From assembly GCF_013404075.1 (NCBI RefSeq), contig NZ_JACBJQ010000028.1:1-64000 (forward strand): a DNA stretch of 64,000 nt. The letters are read 5' to 3'. This document shows positions 8,294-17,780 of the stretch, in pieces; position 1 is the first letter of the stretch; the number at the start of each line of letters is the position of its first letter. A program made the position numbers and the translations under genes. The DNA comes from Mycolicibacterium vinylchloridicum (GTDB taxonomy: Bacteria > Actinomycetota > Actinomycetes > Mycobacteriales > Mycobacteriaceae). The notes below the pieces were generated by a model. The model made no database searches. It was not told where the DNA came from and saw only the letters and a list, made by a program, of their open reading frames with translations.

Positions 8294-10804
8294 TTACAGC
8301 TTCACCGGCATCGCCCCGACATGCCAGATCTCGTCGGAGTATTCAGCGATCGCCCGATCCGAGGAGAACTTGCCGCTGCGGGCGGCGTTGAGAATCGACA
8401 TCCGCGACCAGGCATCGGAGTCCTGCCAGGCGGCACTGACCCGTGCCTGGCAGTCCACGTAGGAGCGGTAGTCGGCGAGCACCAGGAACGGGTCGTGGTG
8501 AAGCAGGTTGTCGACCAGCGGCCGCAGCACTTCGGTGTCGCCGTGGGTGAAGGTGCCATCGACGATCAGTTCGAGAACTTCGGCCAGTTCGGGGTCGCGC
8601 TCGACGAAACTGGTCGGCCGATAGCCGTCGGCCTTGAGTTGCTCCACCTCATCGACCGTGAGGCCGAACAGGAAGAAGTTCTCGGGGCCGGCTTCCTCAC
8701 GAATCTCGACATTGGCGCCGTCGAGCGTCCCGATCGTCAACGCGCCATTGATCATGAACTTCATGTTGCCTGTGCCCGAGGCTTCCTTGCCCGCGGTGGA
8801 GATCTGCTCGGAGAGGTTGGCCGCCGGATAGATCAGGTGGGCGTTCTTGACGTTGAAGTTGGGCAGGAAAACCACGCGCATGAAGCGGTTGACGTCGGGA
8901 TCGTTGTTGACGGTGGCGCCGACGGCGGTGATCAGCCTGATCATCCGCTTGGCGATGAAGTAGCCGGGTGCGGCCTTGCCGCCGAAGATGAACGCGCGCG
9001 GCGCGATCGCGAAGCCGGGGTTGCGCTTGAGCCGGTTGTACAGCGTGATGATGTGCAGCACGTTGAGGTGCTGGCGCTTGTATTCGTGGATGCGCTTGAC
9101 CTGGACGTCGAACATCCAGGTCGGGTCCAATTCGATCCCGGTCGTGGAATGGACATACTCCGCGAGTCGACTCTTGTTGGCACGCTTCATGTTTCGCCAG
9201 CGCTCCCGGAAGGCGGGGTCGTCCACATAGGACTCCAATTGGCGCAGCTGCTCCAGGTCGGTCAGCCAGCCGTCGCCGACGGTCTCGTCGAGCAGGGTCC
9301 GCAGCCCCGGATTGGACAGTGCCAGGAAGCGCCGCGGGGTGACCCCGTTGGTCACGTTGCCGAACCGCTCCGGCCACATCTCGTAGAAGTCTTTCAGCAC
9401 ACTGGCTTTCAGCAGTTCGGAGTGAAGCTCTGCCACGCCGTTGACGGCGTGGCTACCGACTGTGGCCAGGTGTGCCATCCGCACGCTCTTGCCGCCGTCC
9501 TCGCCGATCAGCGACATCCGCGCGACGCGCTCCTCGTCGCCGGGGAACACCGCACGCACCTCGTCGAGGAAGCGGTTGTTGATCTCGTAGATGATTTCCA
9601 GGTGCCGGGGCAGGGATTCGCCGAAAATCCCCAGCGGCCAGGTCTCGAGCGCCTCGGGTAGCAGCGTGTGGTTGGTGTAGGCGAACGTGGCGACGGTGAT
9701 CTCCCACGCTTCGTCCCAGCTCATATGGTGTTCGTCGATCAGCAGGCGCATCAGTTCGGCGACCGCGATCGACGGGTGGGTGTCGTTGAGCTGGATGGCC
9801 CACTTGTCGGGCAGGGCGCTCAAGGGCAGCCGGGCCCGCTCGGTGTGGATGCGAAGGATGTCCTGCAGCGAGGAGCTGACGAAGAAGTACTGCTGCTGCA
9901 GCCGCAGCCGCTTGCCCGCTTCGGGCTCGTCGTTGGGGTAGAGGACCTTGGAGATCTTCTCCGAGAGCACCTCGTCCTCGACGGCCTTGTAGAAGTCGCC
10001 GGTGTTGAACGCGTCGAGCGCGAAGGACGACACCGACCGGGCGCTCCACAGGGTCAGCGTGTTGCAGGTGTTCACGCCGTAGCCCTGGATGGGGGTGTCA
10101 TACGAGACGCCCTTGATCACCCGCCGGGGGATCCAGCGGACCCGATGGTTGCCCGCGACGTCCTCGTACTGCTCGGTGTGGCCGCCCCAGTTGACCAGGT
10201 AGCTCGCGTCGGACTTGTCGATCTCCCACGGGTTTCCGGCGACCAGCCAGTTGTCGGTCTTCTCGACCTGCCAGCCGTCCTGGATCTCCTGGTCGAAAAT
10301 GCCGAACTCGTAGCGGATTCCGTACCCGATCGAGGGCCGCTGGAGCGTGGCCATCGAGTCCAGATAGCAGGCGGCCAGCCGGCCCAGGCCACCGTTGCCG
10401 AGGCCGGGTTCCTCCTCGCAGGCCAGGATCACGTCGAGGTCTTGACCGAGGGCCGCCAGGGCTTCGCGCGCTTGCGCCTCGATGCGCAGGTTGAGCAGGT
10501 TGTTGCCGAGTTGCGGTCCCATCAGGAATTCGGCGGACAAGTAGCACGTCACTTTCGCGGGGCCGTGCAACAGATCCTGGGTGGTGGCCATCCATCGCTG
10601 CTGCATGCGGTCGCGCACCGCCAGGGACAGTGCCCGGTAGTAGTGCTCGGGGGTCAGCACGCTGGGCGGCCGGGCGATGGAGTAGGCCAGGTGGTCGGCG
10701 ATCGCGCGGTGCAGCGCGTCCGCGGAAAGCCCGGTGCGGCTGTGCTCGTGCGGTCGCGTCTCGCCGGCGACGTCACCCGGGACGTTGTTCACGACATCCG
10801 TCAT
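8294..10804 (-). CDS. glgP: Glycogen/maltodextrin phosphorylase, classical GT35 type
   Basis: An 836-residue PLP-dependent alpha-glucan phosphorylase that releases glucose-1-phosphate from glycogen or maltodextrin ends. It is of the classical E. coli/animal type: HYYRALSLAVRDR near the N-terminus, YLSAEFLMGPQLGNNL, CEEEPGLGNGGLGRLAACYLDS, WAIQLNDTHPS, VKRIHEYKRQHLN and the PLP-lysine segment EASGTGNMKFMINGALTIGTLDGANVEI. The usual mycobacterial glucan phosphorylase (Rv1328 type) has a different, longer N-terminus, so this may be a second phosphorylase. ATG 10804 is preceded by GGAGCAGGAG. It heads a five-gene minus-strand run. Confidence 0.95.
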   Translation of the reverse strand: MTDVVNNVPGDVAGETRPHEHSRTGLSADALHRAIADHLAYSIARPPSVLTPEHYYRALSLAVRDRMQQRWMATTQDLLHGPAKVTCYLSAEFLMGPQLGNNLLNLRIEAQAREALAALGQDLDVILACEEEPGLGNGGLGRLAACYLDSMATLQRPSIGYGIRYEFGIFDQEIQDGWQVEKTDNWLVAGNPWEIDKSDASYLVNWGGHTEQYEDVAGNHRVRWIPRRVIKGVSYDTPIQGYGVNTCNTLTLWSARSVSSFALDAFNTGDFYKAVEDEVLSEKISKVLYPNDEPEAGKRLRLQQQYFFVSSSLQDILRIHTERARLPLSALPDKWAIQLNDTHPSIAVAELMRLLIDEHHMSWDEAWEITVATFAYTNHTLLPEALETWPLGIFGESLPRHLEIIYEINNRFLDEVRAVFPGDEERVARMSLIGEDGGKSVRMAHLATVGSHAVNGVAELHSELLKASVLKDFYEMWPERFGNVTNGVTPRRFLALSNPGLRTLLDETVGDGWLTDLEQLRQLESYVDDPAFRERWRNMKRANKSRLAEYVHSTTGIELDPTWMFDVQVKRIHEYKRQHLNVLHIITLYNRLKRNPGFAIAPRAFIFGGKAAPGYFIAKRMIRLITAVGATVNNDPDVNRFMRVVFLPNFNVKNAHLIYPAANLSEQISTAGKEASGTGNMKFMINGALTIGTLDGANVEIREEAGPENFFLFGLTVDEVEQLKADGYRPTSFVERDPELAEVLELIVDGTFTHGDTEVLRPLVDNLLHHDPFLVLADYRSYVDCQARVSAAWQDSDAWSRMSILNAARSGKFSSDRAIAEYSDEIWHVGAMPVKL

Positions 10805-10948
10805 TGTCTACTCCTGCTCCCAGACCGCTTCTCGATCCGCCACGAGGACACGAAGTCTGACACCGCCGTATTTCGGCAAGGCGAGGGCAACGAGTCGCTC
10901 CCGTGAACTATCGCGCATCAACGTGTGCGCCGCGCGCCGAGCAATCTC

Positions 10949-10954
10949 TACGAT
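10949..10954 (+). promoter_or_regulatory. Candidate -10 of a leaderless isochorismatase-like gene
   Basis: TACGAT fits the mycobacterial TANNNT -10 and ends 7 nt before the ATG at 10962, which would put the transcription start on or next to the A of the start codon. There is no ribosome site before that ATG, consistent with leaderless translation. No good -35 is visible. Confidence 0.45.
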
Positions 10955-10961
10955 CGCGGGC

Positions 10962-11510
10962 ATGACCACACTCGCGAACCGGCCGAACACCGCGCTCCTG
11001 GTTGTCGACGTGCAGAACGACGTCGTGGCCCGCGCCCACGCCCGCGACCGGGTCGTGGCGAAGATCGCCGGGCTGGTGGACGGTGCGCGCCGAAGCGGGG
11101 TTCCGGTCGTCTGGATCCAGCACGCCGACGCCGATCTGCCGACGGGAAGCGAAGGGTGGCGCATCGTGGCCGAACTGGTGCCCGCCGACGGCGAAGCCCT
11201 GGTGGCCAAGAACTACGGCGACGCCTTTGAAGACACCACCTTGGAGCCGACGCTCGCCGAGCTCGGAGTCGGGCATCTGGTGGTGGTCGGGGCCCAGACC
11301 GATCAGTGCGTCCGGTCGACGATTCACGGCGGGTTCACGCGCGGGTACGACGTCACCCTGGTGGCCGACGCACACACCACCGAGGACCTGTCGCAGTGGG
11401 GTGCGCCGCCACCGGTGCAGGTGATCGCCCATACCAACCTCTACTGGTCGCACCAGTCGGCGCCCGGACGAACGGCGCGCACGCCGATGACCGCCGAGGT
11501 GGTTTGGTAA
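10962..11510 (+). CDS. Isochorismatase-family cysteine hydrolase
   Basis: A 182-residue cysteine hydrolase with the complete triad of the family: Asp16 (LLVVDVQND), Lys83 (VAKNYGDAF) and Cys116 (AQTDQCVRST). The cis-peptide-bearing VVVGAQTDQCV segment is also intact. Such enzymes cleave C-N or ether bonds in small molecules (nicotinamidase, carbamoylsarcosine hydrolase, isochorismatase); the substrate here cannot be told. The start is ATG 10962 because TTLANRPNTALLVVDVQ is the natural N-terminus; longer upstream frames are shadows over glgP promoter DNA. It is divergent from glgP. Confidence 0.85.
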   Translation: MTTLANRPNTALLVVDVQNDVVARAHARDRVVAKIAGLVDGARRSGVPVVWIQHADADLPTGSEGWRIVAELVPADGEALVAKNYGDAFEDTTLEPTLAELGVGHLVVVGAQTDQCVRSTIHGGFTRGYDVTLVADAHTTEDLSQWGAPPPVQVIAHTNLYWSHQSAPGRTARTPMTAEVVW

Positions 11511-11599
11511 ACCGTCATCGCCGATCGAGCCAGCGCTATACAGTTTCTCGAAGTTGTTCACTGCCCTGCGTTGCGGCCACCGCAAGATCGGAAATGACA

Positions 11600-12784
11600 A
11601 TGACGTCGACAGTGCAATCGGGCGACCAGCTCGCCGGCTTGGCGCGCGGAATGCGCGAGCTGGTGGTGGCGCAGGCCGGTGAATCCGAGCAGCTGCGCAC
11701 CATCGCCCCGGCGGTGGTCGACGAGATGTGGGCCAGTGGTCTGATGTCGTCGTTCAACCCCGTCGCGGCCGGCGGTGTCGAGCCGTCGTTCGCCGAGATG
11801 ATCGAAACCTGGATCGAGATGGCCTGGCAGGACGGGTCGTTCGGCTGGATCGGGATCGCCAACCTGCCGTCGTCGTTCGCCGCCGGCGCCTACCTGCCCG
11901 ACGAGGGTTTCGCCGAGGTGTTCACCGCCAACGACAACCGCGTGACGATGGGCGGCCAGTTCTTCCCCAACGGCCAGGGCGCGAAGGTCGACGGTGGTTA
12001 CCGGCTGACCGGCTCGTGGAGTTTCGGCTCGGGCACCGGCCATTCGGAGTACGTCTGCGCCGGGTTCTTCCCGATGGTGGACGGCCAGCCGGTGATGGGC
12101 CCCGGCGGACTGCCCGACATGCAGGTGGCCGTCATCCCGCGCGACGAGATCGTGTTCAAGGACGGCTGGCATGTTCAGGGGCTCAAGGGAACCGGCTCCT
12201 ACGACTACGGCGTCGAGGATGTGTTCGTGCCGTCCGGCCGGACGTTCCCGCTGTTCTCTCACGTGCCGTACCGGGGGAGCTCACCGGCCACCCGGATGGG
12301 CCTGATGCCGGTGACGGCGGCCGGCCACGCGTCGTGGGCGCTCGGGGTCGCCAAGAGCATGCTCGACGATGTCGAGGAGCTGGCGGCCACCAAGTTCCGG
12401 ATGAGCGATATGGCCTCGCTCGCCAGCCGGCCGACGTTCCAGAAGGGCCTGGCCCACCACGTCGCGGCGTGGCGGGCGGCGCGGCTGCTGGTGCTGGACG
12501 CGTTCGGCACCGCCGAGGCCGCGGTGGCCGCCGGGAACGATCTCACCCCGGCCCTGCGCGCCGACATGCGCGTGGCCGCCGTGTATGCCACCGACATCGC
12601 ACGCGAGGCCGCCGAATGGGCGCACCTGGCGGCGGGCACCACGTCGATCCGGGAGGGCAGCCGTCTCGAGCGCGCGTTCCGCGATATCTACACCGGCACC
12701 CAGCACGCCTTCATCAGCGAGAAGGTCGCCATCGACGTCGCCCAGATCTGGCTCGGCATCATCGACGACCAGCCGGGGCTGTGA
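11600..12784 (+). CDS. Acyl-CoA dehydrogenase-fold flavoprotein, HsaA/hydroxylase-like
   Basis: A 394-residue protein with the acyl-CoA dehydrogenase three-domain fold. The middle domain has GGYRLTGSWSFGSGTGHSEYVCAGF and LKGTGSYDYGVEDVFVP, and the C-terminal helical domain runs from RMGLMPVTAAGHASWALGVAKS to the end. The motifs point to the flavin-dependent aromatic hydroxylase branch (HsaA/HpaB-like, acyl-CoA_dh type 2) rather than a true dehydrogenase. If so it needs FMNH2 from a separate reductase, not seen nearby. ATG 11600 is chosen for its GGAA at proper spacing; ATG 11594 two codons upstream is equally open. Substrate unknown; the neighbours do not form an evident pathway. Confidence 0.8.
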   Translation: MTSTVQSGDQLAGLARGMRELVVAQAGESEQLRTIAPAVVDEMWASGLMSSFNPVAAGGVEPSFAEMIETWIEMAWQDGSFGWIGIANLPSSFAAGAYLPDEGFAEVFTANDNRVTMGGQFFPNGQGAKVDGGYRLTGSWSFGSGTGHSEYVCAGFFPMVDGQPVMGPGGLPDMQVAVIPRDEIVFKDGWHVQGLKGTGSYDYGVEDVFVPSGRTFPLFSHVPYRGSSPATRMGLMPVTAAGHASWALGVAKSMLDDVEELAATKFRMSDMASLASRPTFQKGLAHHVAAWRAARLLVLDAFGTAEAAVAAGNDLTPALRADMRVAAVYATDIAREAAEWAHLAAGTTSIREGSRLERAFRDIYTGTQHAFISEKVAIDVAQIWLGIIDDQPGL

Positions 12785-12842
12785 GGCCGCGCTCGGCGTT
12801 TCGCGCGCGGCGCCGCAGCGGCCGCATTACAGTCCAAAAGTT

Positions 12843-13190
12843 ATGACAGGTTGGTCCGATCCACGGCTGCCCAGCGCCCAGACGACCAGCCCGCGACAGC
12901 TCAAACGGATGAGCCGCGACTTCGCCGGCGTCGGGGTCGGGATTCCGCCGGAACGACTGCAACAGATCGCGATGGGCGGCACTGCCACCGACGACGAACT
13001 CGTCGACGTCAGCTTTGCGCTGACCGCGACGGCCCTGCTCAGCGAGAAACGCCGATCCAAACGCGGCCGCGCACAACGCATGTGCGTACGCGGGTTCATT
13101 CTCGTCGTCACGATCCTCATCGCGATCAACGTGCTGCTGTGCCTGGGGTGGATGCTGTTCGTGCTGACCCAGCACACCACGCCCTACTAG
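12843..13190 (+). CDS. Tail-anchored small membrane protein
   Basis: A 115-residue protein with a soluble N-terminal part containing short helices (RQLKRMSRDFAGVGVGIPPERLQQIAMG) and a single hydrophobic helix at about 83-107, followed by QHTTPY. A cluster of basic residues (EKRRSKRGRAQRMCVRG) precedes the helix, so the N-terminus is likely cytoplasmic. ATG 12843 lacks a ribosome site, but TACAGT at 12828-12833 could be a -10 for a nearly leaderless transcript. No family recognised. It may be read through from the flavoprotein gene 58 nt upstream. Confidence 0.6.
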   Translation: MTGWSDPRLPSAQTTSPRQLKRMSRDFAGVGVGIPPERLQQIAMGGTATDDELVDVSFALTATALLSEKRRSKRGRAQRMCVRGFILVVTILIAINVLLCLGWMLFVLTQHTTPY

Positions 13191-13206
13191 GCCGCCGGGC
13201 CTGCTC

Positions 13207-14592
13207 TCAGCCGGTCACAAACCCGTCGGCGACATCCAGCGCCTTGTCCAGGATGGCCAGGCCCTCAGCCACCTGCGCGTCGCTGATGTTGCATGCCGGG
13301 ACCGCGTGGATCCGGTTGAAGTTGGCGAACGGCAGCAGACCGCCGGCCTTACAGGCGGCCAGCACGTCGTTCATCGCGGGGCTCGAGCCGCCGTAGGGTG
13401 CCAGCGGTTCACGGGTCTGCGGATTGGCCACCAGCTCGATGGCCCAGAACACACCCAGTCCACGGACCTCGCCGACCGACGGGTGGCGGGCCGCCAGCTC
13501 GCGCAGACCCGGGCCGAGCACCTGCTCGCCCAGCCGGGCGGCGTTGTCCACCATGCCCTCGTCTTCCATCGCGTTGATCGTCGCGACCGCCGCACCACAG
13601 GCAAGCGGGTGCCCCGAGTAGGTCAGCCCGCCCGGGTAGGCACGCTCGGCAAACGTCGAGTAGATCGCGTCGTTGATGGCCACGCCGCCCAGGGGCACGT
13701 AACCCGACGTCACGCCCTTGGCGAAGGTCATCAGGTCCGGAACCACGTCAAAGTTCTGGATTGCGAACCACTTTCCGGTCCGACCGAAGCCCGCCATCAC
13801 CTCGTCGGCGATGAACACGATGCCGTGGCGATCACAGATCTCCCGCACGCCGGCCAGGTATCCGGGCGGGGGCACCATGATGCCGGCGGTACCCGGCACC
13901 GATTCCAGGATGATCGCGGCGATCGAGGCCGGCCCCTCGTGGGCGATCAGCCGCTCGAGGTAGTCCAGGGCGCGTTCGGATTCCTGCTGTTCGTTCTCGG
14001 CGAAGAACGACGACCGGTACAGAAACGGCCCGTTGAAGTGCACGACACCGGAGCTGGCGTAGTCGTTCGGGTAGCGCCGCGGGTCACCGGTCAGGTTGAT
14101 CGCGGTATCGGTGCCGCCGTGGTACGAGCGGTAGCGGGAGAGCACCTTGTAGCGGCCGGTGCGCAGGCGCGCCATCCGCACGGCGTGCTCGACGGCGTCG
14201 GCGCCGCCGTTGGTGAAGAACACATGGTTCAGGTCGCCAGGGGTGCGCTCGGCGATCAGCCGCGCCGCTTCGGAGCGGGCCGCGTTGGCGTGCTGCGGCG
14301 CGATCGTGCAGAGCTTGGCCGCCTGCTCGGCGATCGCGGCGACAACCTTCGGATGCTGGTGACCGATGTTGGTGAACACCAGCTGCGAGGAGAAGTCGAG
14401 CAGCTTGTTGCCGTCGCCGTCCCAGACGTAGGACCCCTCCGAGGCGACGATCGTCATCGGCTTGATCTGCGCCTGCGCCGACCATGAGTGGAAGACGTGC
14501 GCCCGGTCGAGCTCATAGGCCCGGGCGGCTTCGGCACGGGCGCCCTCGAGGTCCAGCCCGTTGGGCAACAGGTGGGATGCAGTGGTCGTCAT
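13207..14592 (-). CDS. Class III (omega) aminotransferase
   Basis: A 461-residue PLP-dependent class III aminotransferase. The PLP lysine is Lys292 (FAKGVTSGYVPLGG), the cofactor-ring aspartate is Asp263 (IADEVMAGFGRTG), and the phosphate loop is FFTNGGADAVEHAVRMAR. The gene starts at ATG 14592 with AAAGAGG upstream, 17 nt after the mmsA stop. Pairing with methylmalonate-semialdehyde dehydrogenase suggests a beta-alanine, beta-aminoisobutyrate or similar omega-amino acid to pyruvate aminotransferase making the semialdehyde that MmsA consumes. The divergent PucR gene is the likely regulator. Confidence 0.88.
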   Translation of the reverse strand: MTTTASHLLPNGLDLEGARAEAARAYELDRAHVFHSWSAQAQIKPMTIVASEGSYVWDGDGNKLLDFSSQLVFTNIGHQHPKVVAAIAEQAAKLCTIAPQHANAARSEAARLIAERTPGDLNHVFFTNGGADAVEHAVRMARLRTGRYKVLSRYRSYHGGTDTAINLTGDPRRYPNDYASSGVVHFNGPFLYRSSFFAENEQQESERALDYLERLIAHEGPASIAAIILESVPGTAGIMVPPPGYLAGVREICDRHGIVFIADEVMAGFGRTGKWFAIQNFDVVPDLMTFAKGVTSGYVPLGGVAINDAIYSTFAERAYPGGLTYSGHPLACGAAVATINAMEDEGMVDNAARLGEQVLGPGLRELAARHPSVGEVRGLGVFWAIELVANPQTREPLAPYGGSSPAMNDVLAACKAGGLLPFANFNRIHAVPACNISDAQVAEGLAILDKALDVADGFVTG

Positions 14593-14609
14593 GCGTGCCT
14601 CTTTCGAGC

Positions 14610-16127
14610 TCAGTGGTTCTGCGGGAAGCCGAGGTTGATACCGCCATGGGAGGGATCGAGCCACCGCGTGGTGACCACTTTGCCACGGGTGAAGAATCCC
14701 ACGCCTTCGGTTCCGTGGGCGTGGGTGTCACCGAACAGTGAACTCTTCCAGCCGCCGAAGCTGTAGTAGGCGGTCGGGACCGGGATCGGCACGTTGATGC
14801 CGACCATGCCGACCTCGACTTCGTTCTGGAAGCGCCGCGCCGCGCCGCCGTCGTTGGTGAAGATCGCGGTGCCGTTGCCGTACGGGTTGGAGTTGATCAA
14901 CTCCAATGCTTCGTCGTAGGTGTCGACGCGCACCACCGACAGCACCGGACCGAAGATCTCGTCGGTGTAGACGCTCATCTCCGGGGTGACATTGTCGATC
15001 AGCGTTGGGCCAAGCCAGAATCCGGCTTCGTCTCCGTCGACCGCGGCGCCGCGGCCGTCGACGACGATCGTGGCCCCGTCGGCCTCGCCGGCGTCGATGT
15101 AGGACGCCACCTTGTCGCGGTGCGCCTTGGTGACCAACGGGCCCATGTCGGTGTTGCGGGTGCCATCGCCGATCTTCAATGTCGTTGTGCGCTCGGCGAT
15201 CTTGGCAACGAGTTCGTCTGCGATCGGGCCGACAGCGACGGCTGCCGAGATCGCCATGCAGCGTTCACCGGCCGAGCCGAAACCGGCGTTGACCATCGCG
15301 TCGGCGGCCAAGTCCAAGTCGGCGTCGGGCAGGATCACCGCGTGGTTCTTGGCTCCGCCCAGGGCCTGAACACGCTTGCCGTGCAGGGTCGCGGTGGAGT
15401 AGATGTACTGTGCGATCGGGGTGGAGCCCACGAAGCTGACAGCCTTGATCGCCTTGTTGGTCAGCAACTCGTCGACGGCGACCTTGTCGCCCTGCAATAC
15501 GTTGAAGACGCCGGCCGGCAGTCCGGCCTCGGCCCACAAGTTCGCGATCCACAGCGCCGCCGACGGATCCTTCTCAGAAGGCTTGAGCACCACGGTGTTT
15601 CCGGCGGCGATGGCGATGGGGAAGAACCACATCGGCACCATCGCGGGGAAGTTGAACGGGCTGATGACGGCCACCGGGCCCAGCGGCTGGCGGATCGAGG
15701 CGACGTCGACGTTGGTCGAGGCGTTCTCGGTCATCCCGCCCTTGAGCAGATGAGATATGCCGCAAGCGAATTCGACAACCTCCTGGCCGCGGCTGACTTC
15801 ACCGAGGGCGTCGGAGAGCACTTTGCCGTGTTCGGCGGTGATGATCGCCGCCAGCTCCTCCTTGCGGGTGTTGAGCAGCTCACGGAAGGCGAAGAGAATC
15901 GTGGTGCGCTTGGCCAGCGAGGTGTCGCGCCAGGCCGGGAACGCCGCGGCTGCGGCGTCGATGACCGCGCGAGCGTCATCGACATCGGCCAGCGCGACCT
16001 GACCGGTGATCTGGCCGGTGGCCGGGTTGGTGACGGCGGCGGTGCGGTCGCTGCTGCCGGCGAAGTTCTTCCCGCCGGCCCAGTGGCCGATGGTGCGGAC
16101 GCGGGTATTGGGCGTGGTGAGAGTCAT
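14610..16127 (-). CDS. mmsA: Methylmalonate-semialdehyde dehydrogenase (CoA-acylating)
   Basis: A 505-residue aldehyde dehydrogenase of the MmsA family, which oxidises methylmalonate or malonate semialdehyde to propionyl-CoA or acetyl-CoA with NAD and CoA and loss of CO2. The catalytic Cys is Cys290 (SAGERCMAIS), and Asn159 lies in ISPFNFPAMVPMWFFP, a signature of this family. The usual general-base Glu of aldehyde dehydrogenases is replaced in QALGGAKNHAVILPDAD, as expected for CoA-acylating members. The frame is open far upstream, but ATG 16127 gives the normal N-terminus and leaves an 81-bp divergent promoter region before the PucR gene. It serves valine/thymine or beta-alanine catabolism. 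Confidence 0.95.
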   Translation of the reverse strand: MTLTTPNTRVRTIGHWAGGKNFAGSSDRTAAVTNPATGQITGQVALADVDDARAVIDAAAAAFPAWRDTSLAKRTTILFAFRELLNTRKEELAAIITAEHGKVLSDALGEVSRGQEVVEFACGISHLLKGGMTENASTNVDVASIRQPLGPVAVISPFNFPAMVPMWFFPIAIAAGNTVVLKPSEKDPSAALWIANLWAEAGLPAGVFNVLQGDKVAVDELLTNKAIKAVSFVGSTPIAQYIYSTATLHGKRVQALGGAKNHAVILPDADLDLAADAMVNAGFGSAGERCMAISAAVAVGPIADELVAKIAERTTTLKIGDGTRNTDMGPLVTKAHRDKVASYIDAGEADGATIVVDGRGAAVDGDEAGFWLGPTLIDNVTPEMSVYTDEIFGPVLSVVRVDTYDEALELINSNPYGNGTAIFTNDGGAARRFQNEVEVGMVGINVPIPVPTAYYSFGGWKSSLFGDTHAHGTEGVGFFTRGKVVTTRWLDPSHGGINLGFPQNH

Positions 16128-16196
16128 ACCTGCGATTGTGTGGGCGGCGAGACCCGATCTGGCCCGACGCATTGTAAGCAATCGACGCTGAACCCA

Positions 16197-16202
16197 TACA
16201 CT
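16197..16202 (+). promoter_or_regulatory. Candidate -10 of the leaderless PucR gene
   Basis: TACACT ends exactly 6 nt before ATG 16209, placing transcription initiation at the start codon. A weak TTGTAA at 16172-16177 could serve as -35, with a long 19-nt spacer. No Shine-Dalgarno precedes the ATG. The 81-bp region 16128-16208 must also hold the mmsA promoter on the other strand. Confidence 0.5.
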
Positions 16203-16208
16203 ATGTAA

Positions 16209-17780
16209 ATGCAGCTGACGCTCGCCGACATCCTCGAGCTGCCCTCGCTTCGCGGTGGTGAGCCGGAGGTGGTGTGCGCCGGACCGATGGATCAGCCGGT
16301 GCGCTGGGTGCACGTCAGCGATCTGGCCGACCTGTCCGGGCTGCTGACCGGCGGGGAGCTGGTCCTGACCACGGGTCAGGCCCTGGCCGATCCGGCGCGG
16401 CGCGACGAATATCTGCCGGGCCTGGCCGAGGCCGGGGCCACCGGGGTGGTGGTTGAACTGGGGCTGCACATCGACGCACTTCCGGAGTCGGTTCGAGCGG
16501 TCGGCGCGGCGTTGTCGCTGCCGGTGGTCGTCCTGCACCGGCCGGTCCGGTTCATCGACGTCACCGAGGAGGTGCACCGCAGGATCGTCGCCGAGCAATA
16601 CGCCGAAGTGGCTTACGGCCAGCGGGTGCACGAGGCATTCACCGCACTGAGCATGCGCCGTGCCTCGGTGGACCAGATCGTCAGCGCCGCCGCGGACATG
16701 CTGGACACCCCGGTGGTGCTGGAGGACCTCAACCGACAGGTGCTGGCGTTCGACGGGCGGGGGATGTCGGCCGCGGTGCTCTTGGCGGATTGGGAACGAC
16801 GCTCCCGACTGACCGCCGCCGGCGCGTGGACGGCATGCCCGGTCGGCCCGTACCGCGAGGAGTGGGGCCGGTTGATCGCCCCGCGCGTCGCCGCCGACGC
16901 GCGGGCGGTGATGACCCTGGAACGGGCGGCGCAGGCACTGGCACTGCACCGGATGGTCGAACAGAACCGCAGCTCGCTGGAACTTCGCGCGCAAAGTGGC
17001 CTCATCGATGATCTGCGCCGGGGCCGGATCACCGACGAAGCCGAGGCGACTGCGCGCGCCCATGCGCTCGGACTGCGGCCGGCGCTGACGTATGTGCCGA
17101 TGGCGGTGCGGTTGAGGGAGAGCGCGGCCGCCGATCAGGTCGCGGTCGCACAGCGGCGGGTCCGGATGCTCGACGCGATCATGCACACGGTGCGCGCCGC
17201 CGGCCACACCGGTCTGGCGACCACACGCGACGACGGGCTGATCGAGATGGTGCTGGCACCACAACGCACCCACACCTTGGATGAGGTCTGTGCCGCGATC
17301 CGCCAGTCGGTCATGCGCCTCGACGGCGTGGACGACTGCGTCATCGGCGTCGGGCCCGAATCCAGCCGGCTGGTCGATACGGTCGGCGGCCTACGCGAGG
17401 CGGGCCACGTTGCCGAGGTTGCGATGTCGATGCCTTTGCGCACCTTGCCTTTTCATCGAGCCTCGGATGTTCGACTGCGCGGCTTGCTGTCACTGATCCG
17501 AACCGACCCGCAGGTGCAGGCATTCGCCGAGACGGAACTGGCCGGACTGCTCGCACACCGCGCCAAGCACGGGGACGAGGCATTCGATCTCTTGCGCCGA
17601 TATCTGGACGCCGGCGGCAACAAGGCCGAGCTGGCCAGGACGCTGCACATGTCGCGGCCGACGCTGTACGCGCGGCTGGAGACCCTGCAGCGGATCGTTG
17701 GTCTCGACCTCGACGATGCGGAGTCACGGACGTCGCTGCACGTCGCGATGCTGATCCTCAATCCGGCGGGGCAGACTTAG
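16209..17780 (+). CDS. PucR-family transcriptional regulator
   Basis: A 523-residue regulator with an N-terminal PucR ligand domain (about 1-125: LTLADILELPSLRGGEPEVV, RWVHVSDLADLSGLLTGGELVLTTG), a GGDEF-like central region without a cyclase motif, and a C-terminal PucR helix-turn-helix (RYLDAGGNKAELARTLHMSRPTLYARLETLQRIVGLDL). PucR proteins usually sense purine or amino-acid breakdown products and activate adjacent catabolic genes. Divergence from mmsA-aminotransferase points to that operon as the target. Its last 23 bp overlap the convergent FNT gene. Confidence 0.92.
   Translation: MQLTLADILELPSLRGGEPEVVCAGPMDQPVRWVHVSDLADLSGLLTGGELVLTTGQALADPARRDEYLPGLAEAGATGVVVELGLHIDALPESVRAVGAALSLPVVVLHRPVRFIDVTEEVHRRIVAEQYAEVAYGQRVHEAFTALSMRRASVDQIVSAAADMLDTPVVLEDLNRQVLAFDGRGMSAAVLLADWERRSRLTAAGAWTACPVGPYREEWGRLIAPRVAADARAVMTLERAAQALALHRMVEQNRSSLELRAQSGLIDDLRRGRITDEAEATARAHALGLRPALTYVPMAVRLRESAAADQVAVAQRRVRMLDAIMHTVRAAGHTGLATTRDDGLIEMVLAPQRTHTLDEVCAAIRQSVMRLDGVDDCVIGVGPESSRLVDTVGGLREAGHVAEVAMSMPLRTLPFHRASDVRLRGLLSLIRTDPQVQAFAETELAGLLAHRAKHGDEAFDLLRRYLDAGGNKAELARTLHMSRPTLYARLETLQRIVGLDLDDAESRTSLHVAMLILNPAGQT

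Noticed and set aside
14610..17273. An 887-codon frame that seems to fuse mmsA to an upstream domain
   Set aside because: The extra N-terminal part is the antisense of the PucR gene; the real MmsA starts at ATG 16127 with a normal N-terminus.
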